A stretch of 64,000 nucleotides of DNA. Origin: Cyprinodon diabolis (lineage: Eukaryota; Chordata; Actinopteri; Cyprinodontiformes; Cyprinodontidae). The notes under the pieces are model-generated. The model was not told the origin of the DNA and made no database searches. It worked only from the letters and a program-made list of their open reading frames with translations. The position numbers and the translations under genes were made by a program. The stretch is taken from assembly GCA_030533445.1 (NCBI GenBank), contig CM060069.1, forward strand, positions 4,384,716 through 4,448,715. Reading direction: 5' to 3'. Below are positions 40,461 to 51,429 of this stretch, in pieces (the stretch's first letter is position 1; each line of letters starts with the position of its first letter).

Positions 40461-41329
40461 TCTCCAGCTAGCTATACAGTAGCGACAGTAGAGCTAAACC
40501 TGCTGGAGCTGGACCTGGCTTCTTCGTGTGGGAGGAGTGTGAGTGGAGAAGCGGAAGAGAGAGCGAGTGAGGAAACTGTTTGAGTGTTTTTTCTTACTTT
40601 TTCTATCCTTTTTTTACTGGGTGTATGTAAGTATTGTGAATTTAATTGTGTCTTTTGTTGTTTCATAGTTTTTTCGTGGTCTTTGTGGGTTGTGGGGCCG
40701 TCGGGTTCTGCCCGGCGGCTGTCGGCGTCTCTGCACGCCATGGTGGTGGTGGGGAGTGCTGGAGGCTTCTCAACGCTGACACGGAGGAACGGCATCAAGG
40801 TGGGTGCCGGTTCTCCGTGCAGCGTGGAGGAAGTGTGTCTGGCTGTGGGGGAGGTTATTGGACATGGGTCCATTAAGTCGCCAGCTCGCATGAGTGGAGC
40901 TGTCGTCTTATTTGTGGAGAAAGTGGAGCAGACTCAGCGGCTGGTGGGAGGAGGCATCTCTGTCAATGGGTTGTTTCTGCAAGTTTCCCCATTGACACTG
41001 CCTGCAACCAGAGTCACTCTTTCCAACGTCCCTCCGTTTATCAGTGATGAGTTCCTGATAAAAGAACTGTCTCGGCACGGTAAGGTGGTTTCACCCATTA
41101 AAAAGGTGATGTCGGGGTGTAAATCACCTTTGCTGAAACATGTTGTCTCCCATAGGAGACAACTGTTCATGATATTAAACAAACGAGATGAGGAACTCAA
41201 CCTGCGCTGTCATGTTAGACTGGATGGATTTGATTACATCCTTTTTGCAACCTCCTCTAACATGAAGTGCTTTGGTTGTGGACAGGAGGAACACGTTATT
41301 AAAGTGTGCCCTGATGGGGCCGGGCGGCG

Positions 41330-41520
41330 GCCCGCTGCTGCTGAGCAGATGGGGCCCGCGCCTAGTGTGGCTGCTGCTGCTGCTGCGGGGGAACCCGCTG
41401 CTGCGGCGGGGGAGGAGCCCGCTGCTGCTGCGGCGGAGGAGCCCGCTGCTGCGGCGGGGGGTGCCGCGGTGGTGTCGGAGGGACCTGCGGCGGCTGAGGA
41501 GGAGCCAATGGTGGAGGAGC
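41330..41520 (+). repeat. Ala/Glu-coding GC-rich repeat in Tx1 ORF1
   Basis: Degenerate GCTGCTGCGGCGGAGGAGCCC units code for AAAEEPAA-type sequence. Reverse-strand open frames here are shadows. Confidence 0.8.
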
Positions 41521-41707
41521 CTGCTCCAGGTATTGTTGAGGCGTCAGTCCTTAAGACAGCGAAAGCTGTAAAGATGATTGTGTGTGTGAGGAAGGATGGG
41601 AGCACGGTGCTGAGTGGTGATGGGGTGAATGGTGGTGAGGGTGAGAGCGCAGGTGGGGAGAGAGACGGTATGCAGGGAGAGCAGGAGGAGGTGAAGGGTG
41701 ATGAGTA

Positions 41708-43592
41708 TGGCAAGCCAATTGGGCCAATAATCGTCCGTACAATAACGCGCGGTTCGAACCCGTATTTTACGCCAGCGCGCGTTTTTTGAAAATGTCATTA
41801 AAGTAAGACGCTGTGACAGCTTCTTGATTTTAGTTTTTTACTTCTGAGGCAAGGCAAATGTATGCGTATTAGATTATTCTTGTTTTTGCCACTCTTTTTT
41901 AATAAAGATACTGCATTTTCTTTCATTGTATAAGGCCTAATGAGAATTTGTCTCCATATTACAAAAATACAGTAGATTTTTAACATAATACAGCAAAACA
42001 TATGTTATAAAAAATTAGTCCAGTCAAGATTTATCTATGTTCACTCAGCAACTTGCTTTGCACGGTTGAGGTCCGACCGGTTTTAGATCTACACTAAATA
42101 TAGCCACATAACTTTGTTGCATGAAAATGGTTATATTAAAGTTTAAAATGACTACTGTCTGTGTCCATAGCCTTGATCTCCACTACAATAAAACAGTTCA
42201 TAAACAAGTTAATGAATGCTATGTTTATGATGTTTAAAATGGATATAAAGAAGGCAGAACTGAAATTCTCATTGAAACCACCGGAAACAAAATAAAGTTA
42301 TTTGGGCAAATTGAAACATTGAAACTATAATTTCATCATCCAAATAAAGTGTGTAAATTAAGCATACAAGTGTAATTAAGGTGTAATCTGGACAAAAATG
42401 GCCTCAAGGAAGCGCTCGATACAGTAGGTGAGGGAGCAGCAGAGCTGGTTGGAGGAACACAGGAGGGAAGATCTTGATGACCTGGGGTGTGTGAAGGATT
42501 AGGGAACCAAATATTTGAGCTAGTGCTTACTCCTTGTCAACTTGTAAAACTTAGATTAGTTGGAAATTGCATTTTTGAATATCAGCAAGCCATACAGTAT
42601 TTGGTGTGACAATTTAATTCAAGATTCTGGCTAAGCTTTGTTAGACTAACTTACAGTCTGTAAAATTAGGTTATAATACAAACAGTAGTACTGAGGCATA
42701 TAAAGAAAGACACGATAATAATAAAACAGTACATACAGACAAAAAAAATGAAGCATAGCGTCACACAATACTGTTTATTCCCTGGAAAATGGTATAGTTT
42801 CATGCTCACTTTGCATTCTTGGAAATTTAATTTGTTTAGACCGGCCACTGATGATTCAAATCACAAAAAAGTGGTAGACAGACGGTTAAAAATTGACTTC
42901 AAACATTTAATCTCATTAATTTGGGCTTTCACTGCCATCTGCTGTCATATGAGTGTAAGTACAACTTGACAACCATAAGCTTTTTCATATTTCTTTTGTC
43001 ATTTTAAACATGAAACTACCAAAGCACGAGCCAAGTAGTAGAACTAAATGTTGAATGGAAATTAAAAGCTAAATAAAATAAACCAGGTCACTTAATAGAG
43101 CTGCATTTTTTTGTATGCTCTTTATTTATATTCACATGATAATATTTTCAGAATTAATAATAACATTTCTGTTAAAGATTTCATTTATCTTCTGCACCAA
43201 GGGCATAAGTAGGGAGAACAAGCAGAGTGAGTTTTATGTAATATCAACTTTATTATTGAAATAAACAGGATTTAGACAGGATCAGAAATGAAGGTGCATC
43301 TTCTTTCTGCCTTTCCCCAACAATCAGGGATCTCCTGGTTGTGTCTGGTACTGCAGTGTTCTTATTGGGTAAAACACCTTTAAATCTAGTGGCTGAGCAC
43401 CGAAAAGACAACCTCCTGATGATATAATATGCAAAAAACGCCACCAAACGTTATTAACGCTACCGCACGTATTTTACGCGAGCGCGCGTTTTTTACGTCA
43501 CCGCGCGTTTCCAGCCAGAACGCTCTCACTTAAAATACGGGTTCGAACCGCGCGTTATTGTACGGACGATTATTGGCCCATTCGGCTTGCCA
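41708..43592. mobile_element. TA-flanked MITE with 62-bp inverted repeats, in Tx1 ORF1
   Basis: Inverted repeats 41708-41769 and 43531-43592 begin TGGCAAGCC.A.TGGGCC and match at 60 of 62 positions. TA (41706-41707, 43593-43594) is duplicated. The inner ends carry GCGCGCGTTTTTT motifs. The 1,885-bp body is AT-rich and has no recognisable ORF. Confidence 0.9.
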
Positions 43593-44210
43593 TAGTTGAG
43601 GGCTATTTGGCATGTGTAGTTCAGGGAGAGAAAGGTGAGGCTGAGGTTAGAGGACAGGTTGAAGGTTCAACTGAAAACAGCGTGGAGTTGTTTTGTGGAG
43701 GTGGCGTGGAGGGAGAGAGGGGTGAAGTAGAGGAGGTGATGGAGCTGGAGGTTTCTGCACCCAAAAGAAAAAGCAAAAGGAAGAATGTGGTGGCTGCTGC
43801 ACAAGCCAGCAAGCTGGCCAGCAAACAGGCCAGCCAGCAGGCTGCAGAGAAGGAGGAAGAGTCAGACAGCAGCGATGCTGAGAGCTGGGTCTCTGACACC
43901 AGTGTGCTCTCTCTGTCACAGTCCAGCGATAGAGAGCCTTTATACCCCGGGAATCTTTAAGGGTTTTTTTAGTGAATACCAAAGGTTTTAAGGGATTAAA
44001 AATGAGGCATATTTTCCTAATTTAAGATTTTTTTTATTAATCCGCAAGACATCACATCAGCAACAAGGGGTCATCAGGTTTAACTGAAAGACAAATCTTT
44101 AGATTAAGGAAAATAATGTCCAAAGTCAGAAAACAGCTTTAATGATGCACAACAGCATTTTATTACTTTTTATAGTTTTTTGGTGTGTTGGTTTTAGCTT
44201 CTTACCCATT

Positions 44211-47200
44211 ATGGATTATTTTAAAATAGCATCTTTGAATCTTAATGGGGCGAGGGAGACTGAAAAACGTGCTTTAATTTATCAAACCTTAAAACAAAAA
44301 AGAATCGATGTCGTGTTTTTACAAGAAACCCATAGTGATATTTTAACTGAAGCAGACTGGAGTAGAGAGTGGAGGTCATCTTAAGCCACGGCACCTCCCA
44401 GAGTGCTGGGGTGGGGTTTCTTTTCTCCAGAACCTTCACCCCAACTTCTACAGAAGTTGAGCACGTCATTCAGGGGAGGTGTCTTTTAGTCAAAGCAAAG
44501 TTTGATCTTTTTAGCATCGTTTTTAATCAATATTTATGCACCTATTACCAATGCAGAGAAAAAGCGTTTTTTTGAAAAAATTGGGGAAAGGTTGGGTGAT
44601 TGTGGGTGTGATGATTATGTTTTTTTAAGCGGGGATTTTAACTGTACCGAAAATGAGCTTTTAGACCTCAATCATCCAGAGCCGCATCCAGCGGCCCAAC
44701 ACACTCTGCGGCAGCTGGTCTTGTCTCACGGCCTGGTGGATGTATGGAGCAGGATGCACGCTGGCTCCAGGCAGTACACATGGTCTCACATCAATGAAAA
44801 CAGAATCTCTTTAGCTCGGCTTGATCGTATTTATTGTTTTAAACACCATTTTAACGTGTTTAAGGCATGCCAGATTTTACCGGTGGCTTTTACGAATCAC
44901 TCGTAGTGTTTTTATTAGAAACATTTTACCAAGAAGCGCTTACTGGCATTTTAACTCTGCTTTAACTCACGATCGAGGTTTTAAGGAGACTTTAAGTTAT
45001 TTTTGGACTGGTTTTAGACAGAGAAAGTCAGATTTTACCTCTCTTAGACAGTGGTGGGACTATGGGAAAGTTCAGATAAAACTGCTGAGTCAACAGCATA
45101 CTCTCAACGTCACTCGTGACATTACCAGATCTATCAGAGATCTGGAGATAAACATCGTGGATTTAGAGCAACTCAGCGCATCCACAGGAAATCGAGAGCA
45201 CATTGAAGCTCTCAAAACTAAACGGCTAGCGTTAGCCAACCTGCTGGAGTCAAAAGTCCAAGGCGCATTGGTCAGATCTCGGGTCCAGAACATCACAGAG
45301 ATGGATGCTCCCTCTAGCTTTTTTTTCAGCTTGGAGAGGAGGCACGGTCAGAGGAAGCTGATCCACTCTTTGCTGTCAGACACGGGGCAACACTTGAGCG
45401 AACCGCGTCAGATCAGGGAGAGGGCTGTGGGTTTTTACCGTTCTCTGTTCCGGAGCGAATATAAAGAGAACGAGGATCTGTTCCGGGAGTTCTGCACAGA
45501 ACTACCCCAGGTCTCTGATGAGACCAACACCGAGCTGGAGTGTCCCCTGGAGCTCCAGGAATTCCACACAGCCCTCCTCGGCATGCAGGGCCAGAGGTCC
45601 CCTGGCATTGATGGACTCACCGTCGAGTTTTTCAAGGCCCATTGGGACGTTTTGTGAAAAGACCTGCTAGACATCTGCAGGGAGAGTCTGGTCGCCGGTT
45701 CGCTCCCCTTGTCTTGCCGCAGGGCGGTCATCACCCTGCTGCCAAAAAGGGTAACCTGCAAGACGTCAAGAACTGGCGCCCCGTGTCCCTCCTCTGTATC
45801 GATTACAAGATCCTCTCCAAGGCTCTGGCCGTGAGGCTGGGAAAAGCTATGGAGCAGGTCATCCACCGAGATCAGACCTACTGCGTCCCCGGCAGGTCCA
45901 TGGTAGACAATGTCTACCTGATTCGGGATGTTTTGGAGGTCTCCGGTTCATTAGGTTTACAAGTCGGCTTGATTTCATTAGATCAAGAAAAGGCGTTTGA
46001 CCGCGTTGAGCACGGCTTCCTCTGGAAAACCATGAGGGGGTTTGGGTTCAGCAAGGGTCTCATCGCCAAGATCCAGGTACTGTACAGTGGCATAGAGAGT
46101 GTGCTGAAGATCAACGGTAGCCTGTGTGCTCCTTTTAGGGTGTGTAGAGGCGTCCGACAGGGCTGCGCGCTCTCGGGGATGCTCTATGCGCTCTCCCTGG
46201 AACCCCTTCTTCAGAAAATACGTTCGAGTGTTTACGGTCTGGTTTTACCTGGTTTTACTAATCACATGGTTTTATCTGCCTACGCTGACGACGTGGTTGT
46301 TTTTATTAAGGATCAACGGGACGTCAGTCTTTTAACCGAGGTAACTGAAAAGTTTTCCGTCCTGTCCGCCGCGAGGGAGAACTGGGCAAAGAGCGAAGCC
46401 CTGGCCGTCGGAGAGTGGTCCGTCAGGCTCCCAGTTCTCCCTCAAGGTCTGGTGTGGAAGAGGGACGGTTTTAAGTACCTCGGTGTGTTTTTAGGCAGTG
46501 AAGCAATTTTAAAGAAAAACTGGGAGGAAGTGGAAGGAAAAATAAAAACCAGGTTGGAAAAATGGAAGTGGTTGCACTCCCAGATGTCCTATAGGGGCAG
46601 AGTACTGGTTTTAAATAATCTTATGGCATCACAGCTGTGGCACAAACTCTCTGTTTTAGACCCACCCTCTGACCTTCTTGTAAAAATACAGTCAGAGATG
46701 GTTAACTTTTTCTGGAGCGGTCGACATTGGGTGCCACAGTCTGTCTTGTTTTTACCAAGAGAGGAGGGGGGCCAGGGCCTTGTCCACCTGGCCGCCAGAA
46801 CAGCCACTTTTCGTTTACAGTTCCTTCAGAAGTTCCTCACAGAAGACCCCGTGTGGAGAGACGTGGCCAGCTGCATTCTGAGACGTGTAAACTCTCTGGG
46901 GCTGGATGCTGCTCTGTTTTTAACTGACTTAAGTCTCTTAAAGATAATTTTATCAGTGTTGTTAAATCATGTGCTTTTTTTAAGTTGCACAGATCCAAAA
47001 CGCATAACTCTCTGCATTGGCTTTTAGAAGAAACACTGGTGTGTGGAGCGAGGCTGGACGTCCACGACAGCTCCGTGCCGGGCCTTCCCGAGACGCTGTC
47101 CAGGTCCGGAGCGGTGACCCTGCGGCATCTGGTGCGGGTCGCCGGGCCGGATTGCTCGGGCGTCGAGGAGGTCCCCTCGCTGCTTGGGGTCCGGTCCGCC

Positions 47201-48039
47201 AGATCGGCATGGCGCTTTCTGGAGCGTCTGAAAGAGTGGATGACTGCTGGGCAGAGACGGCTCCTGCAGTTGCACGTCACCGGAAAGTGCCCGCCTCACA
47301 CGAGTGACCAGTTCCCAGAGGTGTATATGGATCTGGACTTTAGGATGACAGCGGCCCAAAACGCAAATCAAAGGATGGATCTGTGCAAGACGGACCCAAA
47401 AACATTATATAAAACTTGCACAAAAGTTCTAAACAAGAGAACTCTCCACAACAGGCAAACAAGCGTCTGGGGGGACAAGTTCAGAGGACAAAAACTTCAG
47501 TGGAGGACTTTGTACAAGCCTCCCATCAAAAAACGGACTGGTGACCCTCAATGGAGGATACTTCACGGCGCCATTGCTTCAAACTCGTTTTTATCTGTCA
47601 TCAGTCCTGAGGTTTTTTTGCAGTTTGCCTGAGAGTGTGTTTCATGTTTTTATGGATTAGGTACGACTGACTGTTTTTTTAAATTTTTTAATGAATGTTT
47701 TTAGCCTTTTTAGTTTGGTTTTTACCCATTCCGTTTTTATCAGTGGTGTACATTACAACCGAGCCACTGCTTTCACATCCAGAATTTTAAATAATTTAAT
47801 CTCTGAAGCCAAAAGGATTATTTATTTAACTCGAAGAGACAAACTGCAGGAAGGACCTCAGCTCGATGCAGTGGCTCTGTGGAAGTGTAACATCAAAGCC
47901 AGGTTGAGGCTGGAGTTCTGCTTCCACAGAGCCACTGGGGATTTGAAGGTTTTTTTTTTTACAACTGTTGAGTTTTAATAAAGTGTTGTGCACCATTTCT
48001 GACTCAGGAGAGCTAAAATATAACAAGCTGCTACTATAA
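44211..48039 (+). pseudogene. Tx1 ORF2: endonuclease and reverse transcriptase, broken
   Basis: ATG 44211 (MDYFKIASLNLNGARETE). Endonuclease motifs are LNLNG, FLQETH, NIYAP (about 44527), GDFN and RLDRIY. RT motifs are KNWRPVSLLC, ISLDQEKAFDRVEH, GVRQGCALSG and LSAYADDVVVF. The C-terminal part is 47000-47980 (LTRRDKL ... RATGDLKVF), ending at TAA 48037-48039. The frame is broken near 44384, 44500, 44906, 45655-45740 (TGA plus shift), 46990, 47632 and 47980. The RT palm (45642-47027, 461 codons) is the longest intact part and keeps YADD. Confidence 0.9.
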
Positions 48040-48098
48040 TGATGTCCTGATGACCTGAGTTTTTTAACTGAAAAACTTCAACTACTAATAAAAAAAAA

Positions 48099-48264
48099 GC
48101 GCGCAAAGCACCTCGGGAAATCTAGTGGCAGGCGAGGCCACTAAGGATGGTAGCGATGCATCCTCAGAATTCAGGGAAAAGGAGGATGCATTCCAAGGCT
48201 GCATTTTAAGCATCCTCAGAATTTTTGCCAAATGGGACAGCCTCCGCGCAGTGTTGTGACGTCA
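48099..48264. repeat. Harbinger terminal DNA right of the Tx1 LINE
   Basis: GGATGCAT and CATCCTCAGAAT words recur and mirror the GGATCCTCAG region near the left terminus (31750-31775). This supports common origin of the two ends. Confidence 0.5.
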
Positions 48265-48287
48265 CAGCCTGCGAATTGAGACGCAGC

Positions 48288-49349
48288 CCGTGTCAGTTGG
48301 TGGCAGTAATGCACTTCTCACAAGTTTGACAACCGCCATAAAACCTCACAAGAAAAAGAAGAAGACAGGAAGTTGTTAGAAGTGTAGTTACAGGAGTCAG
48401 TTTTAGTCTGCCTGTGGCTGCCTTCGTCTCCCACTCCTAATTTGTTACAGTTTGTTTCCATGCTTGTTCAAGCAACGTCTGTAATTTGTTTTTTTGTAAT
48501 CTGACAAATTTCTAGTAACTTTCATGGTAATTCCACTGAAAAAAACTCAGTGATGCAATCAGTCCAGACTCTGGCCCTACCTCCACCCTCTTTCTAGCCT
48601 AAAGCTAGTAAAGATGCACATTAGCCAAACAGAACAAAATACTTGACACAAGCTAAGTAGCACAAACCCCAAATGGGTAACCAAAAAGATAAGAGAGCTA
48701 CTTCACTAAACAAGCAGCTGCTAACCAACAATGTTTGGTTCACACGAGGCACACAAGTCTACTGGCTGTGACAAGCTGCCTCAATCAACAGGTGAGGTTT
48801 CCTTATGAGCAGGAGGTGATTGCAGGTGGTGATTAGCCATTGGTTTAAGGTGGAACTGAGGGAGCCAATGGATGGGACTGAAGTCAGATCCCCAGAAACC
48901 AGGAAGTAGGCGGGTCTTTCCACAGGGCCATGCAGCCTACTTAGTAGAGGTGAGAAAGAGGGAAAATAAAAAAAGAAAATAAAGGGAAAACACAAATTCG
49001 ATGGCGACAGCCGTTACAATACAAAAACCTAACAAAAGCCTTTAAATCCTGTAACTGCAGGTTCATCATCCCCAACCCTTATAGCAGGGGTAACCAATTC
49101 AAAATCAGCGGGGTCCGAATAAAGAAAATCATCAACCAGTAAAGGTCTGTAGACATTTTTAATGATCTGTAATTTTGAACAGGATTTAACATTGAAATAA
49201 AATGAGCTGTTTATGCATCCATGTTATACATTGAACTTTTTAATGAAAAAATAAAGAATTTTTTTTTGAAGTAGGAAACAACAATTTTGTATACAGACAA
49301 TTTCCTGATTCACATATTTTATAAAACACCTGAACTGACAGTTTGTTTG
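48288..49349. other. Unannotated intergenic DNA
   Basis: 48300-48365 (GGTGGCAGTAATGCAC...CAACCGCCATAAAACC, then AAGAAGAAG) is a phrase common in fish genomes. The rest holds no gene that I recognise. Confidence 0.35.
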
Positions 49350-49354
49350 TTTTC

Positions 49355-50069
49355 TGTTGGGATCTGGAGGTCTGTCCACTTTCTCCACCAGAGGGCGTAC
49401 AAGATCTCCTGGAGCCGGAGCTGATTTCACCACCTGTCTCTCATCTGCTCATCAGGAGATCTGTATTTAAGGAGGCAGAGGACTTCTCTCTAGTTCCAGA
49501 GTGTTTGCCAGTAACGGTTAGGAAGCCTGAGCCAACCAGCCTGTCTGTACCTCTGACTCCCTGAGAATCTGAACCTGACCCTGATCTGTTTTCTGCTCTC
49601 TGCTTCCTAGATTGAACCTGCCTGAAACCCTGAAGAGTTTCTCTGCCGGTGATCTGCCAGTCCGTTCTCAGAAGAACTCTGGAGAACAATTCCTGTCAGA
49701 GATCTGCCTGCCCGCTCTCAGAAGATACTGGAAGGAAACTCTAATCTGTGATCTGCCTGCACTCAAATTAAGCTCTGCCTCCGCCTAGCCCTCAGCCTGC
49801 CGACAGCCCTGCACACTCTCATCCTGCAAAATACCTGGACCTCCACTAACTCCTCTGTCCCCCTCTGCAGTGAACCCACTTGTGACCAGTCCATTCTCCT
49901 CCTGGATCTGATTAATCTGTGTGCCTTTCAGAACCCACTCCTGACCAGACGAGTTCCCCACTGGATCTGATCATTGAATGTGTACATTCTTCTTAAATAA
50001 ACCTTTGAACTTTTCTCCTTCCTCTGAGTGTTCTGCATGTGGGTTAGACACGTTAAACCAAACATGATA
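49355..50069 (+). mobile_element. Solo Ty3/gypsy LTR (715 bp)
   Basis: Starts TGTTGGGATCTGG and ends AACATGATA (relatives end ATGACA). Flanked by a perfect 5-bp duplication TTTTC (49350-49354, 50070-50074), which proves solo-LTR status. TATTTAAGG lies at about 49464-49472 and the R start CCAGAGTGTT at 49496-49505, 32 nt after the TATA start. AATAAA at about 49996. Same superfamily as A and C. Confidence 0.9.
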
Positions 50070-50074
50070 TTTTC

Positions 50075-51429
50075 TTTCTTTTTTTTTTCTGTCTAAATGA
50101 GAGCAGTGGGCTTCAGGCTGCCCTGCAAGGCTTTAAACCGGGGTTTGAATGAAAATAAAGCCTTTCTCAAGCACATATCAATGTGCTTATTTTGAGCCTG
50201 GATCCATATTTATTTTTTATTCTGTTTATGGTGGAGATTCCTGCTTTCCAGCAGCAGGTTAAGCCAAAAATACTCTAAATCTTCAGGCTCTGCTCCGTTC
50301 CGGCCAGGTCGAGATCTGCTATTGCAATCGCACCAAACAGGAAAAAGACCGACAAGAAGATGCGGTTTGTGAAATTAAAATATAGTAACAATAGATCGGT
50401 AACTACAAATTAGAGCATAATTCTTATATATTTAAAAAAATAACACTGTTTATTTAAAAGATTGGATGCAAACTATTGGTACTTTAACTGACCATGAAGC
50501 AGATTTCTCATCTCCATCAGAAAAAGCACATAGGCGGGATGCTGATGGGGATTTTTTATATGTCATATTAAATTAAGTGTTCGTTTCTGCATTTTTTGCT
50601 CCTACGAATTTAATGATAATATCGCACATGCTCTACTCAAGCTCCGAAGATAAGGCGGAGAGCAGCAATAACAACAGTGGAGTCTGTAGGTTTTGCTTTG
50701 TGCAGGTGGTCTGGAGCCCAGCAGGGCGGAGCGGATTATGTGGGATTTCGGGGGAACAGAAGTGGCGCAAGTTACGTTTAGACACTGTCGTCAGACAACA
50801 TGCAGTAATTTATAAATGTTTTAAATCAGGTTGGGTCCGGATTAGCCAGCAGGTGGGTCCAGATCTGGACCTCGGTCTGCTAATCCATGACCTCTGCCTT
50901 ATAGTGCCCCCACCAACTTTCATTACAAAGTTACACCCTTGGGTAATTCATATGTTGACATTAACAATGCCATAGCAGATGCGTGGTGGAGTTCAGCTAA
51001 TTTGTAATTTATGTCTATTAATGTACAATTCTTGACATATATTTTGTATATGTTTGTATTTCAGTTTCACAAAGTAAAAATATTCAGTAAATTCACAACA
51101 AAGAATCTGCTTCTGTGGCGTTGCTGAGTATCTGTTTAGCTGCTTGGATAGATAAATCTTAGTGAGGCCAAGACAGTGAAAAGACAGCATCACAGCAAGC
51201 ACAGAGCGGCGCTGTTTCAAAGCTAAGTGGCAAAAAAACTCACAAGTGGCTTACATGTACTGAACCATCTTTTAAGCACTCTTTAAATGGAGCACAGACC
51301 ATCAGCGAGATTTGAGACATAGTCATTAGTATCTCATAGCGTCCAAGCTTCAGTTAGCTCTAGATCCAGCATTGTGCTTTAGCAAGCTAAGGAGAAAGCT
51401 GAAGCAGCTCAAACTACAGCAACATTCAT
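50075..51429. other. Unannotated intergenic DNA
   Basis: No TE or gene recognised. An ORF of 132 codons at 50577-50975 has no coding character that I can identify. Confidence 0.35.

Larger units (their letters stand above)
40740..43960 (+). pseudogene. Tx1 ORF1 (RNA-binding, CCHC knuckle), split by a MITE
   Basis: The family start is best placed at ATG 40740 (MVVVGSAGGFSTLTRRNG), since upstream codons in the same frame look like UTR. Then VTLSNVPPFISDEFL (RRM-like), CKSPLLKHVVSHRRQ, and one zinc knuckle CFGCGQEEHVIKVC (CX2CX4HX4C). A long Ala/Glu repeat (GCTGCGGCGGAGGAGCC-based, about 41330-41520) follows, then a Gly/Glu tail. The MITE at 41708-43592 cuts the frame; the tail resumes at 43595-43960 (KRKSKRKNV, acidic Ser-rich end). 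With the MITE removed, the joined site still reads TAG, so the break predates or accompanies the insertion. Confidence 0.85.
40461..48098 (+). mobile_element. Tx1-clade LINE, nearly full length
   Basis: Two ORFs (ORF1 zinc-knuckle protein; ORF2 AP endonuclease plus RT) and a short poly(A) end (48088-48098). Without the inserted MITE the element is about 5.75 kb. The 5' end abuts the truncated gypsy element; the 3' end abuts Harbinger terminal DNA. Tx1 elements are the target-selective branch of the L1 group. Confidence 0.9.
31690..48287. mobile_element. PIF/Harbinger element, exploded by nested insertions
   Basis: Inverted termini of 23 bp, beginning GCTGCGTCTCAATTCGCAGG, lie at 31690-31712 and (inverted) 48265-48287. 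Between them are two Harbinger coding remnants on opposite strands: the transposase C-terminus (32516-32635, +) and the Myb/SANT-like partner (36238-36655, -). This is the usual two-gene layout. The rest of the span is inserted DNA: Tc1 at 32967 and 36965, gypsy A at 38743, Tx1 at 40461. I found no 3-bp TSD, so pairing of these two ends is an inference. Confidence 0.55.

Noticed and set aside
41234..41713. 159-codon - strand Ala/Pro-rich frame
   Set aside because: Shadow of the Ala/Glu-coding repeat of Tx1 ORF1; real ORF1 motifs are on the + strand.
47017..47371. Overlapping GC-rich frames on both strands within the Tx1 ORF2
   Set aside because: The RT C-terminal frame (46985-47632) has the family motifs; the others are shadows.
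31690..48287. A 3-bp Harbinger TSD around the two inverted ends
   Set aside because: Bases outside the termini (CATA... left, CCGTG right) do not match. The ends are kept as a probable pair without TSD proof.
48300..48370. Possible tRNA- or 5S-derived SINE head
   Set aside because: No A/B box pair at proper spacing could be recognised by eye; only a generic fish repeat phrase.
50577..50975. 132-codon ORF as a gene
   Set aside because: No splice context, no recognisable domain and no biased composition; isolated in TE-rich DNA.
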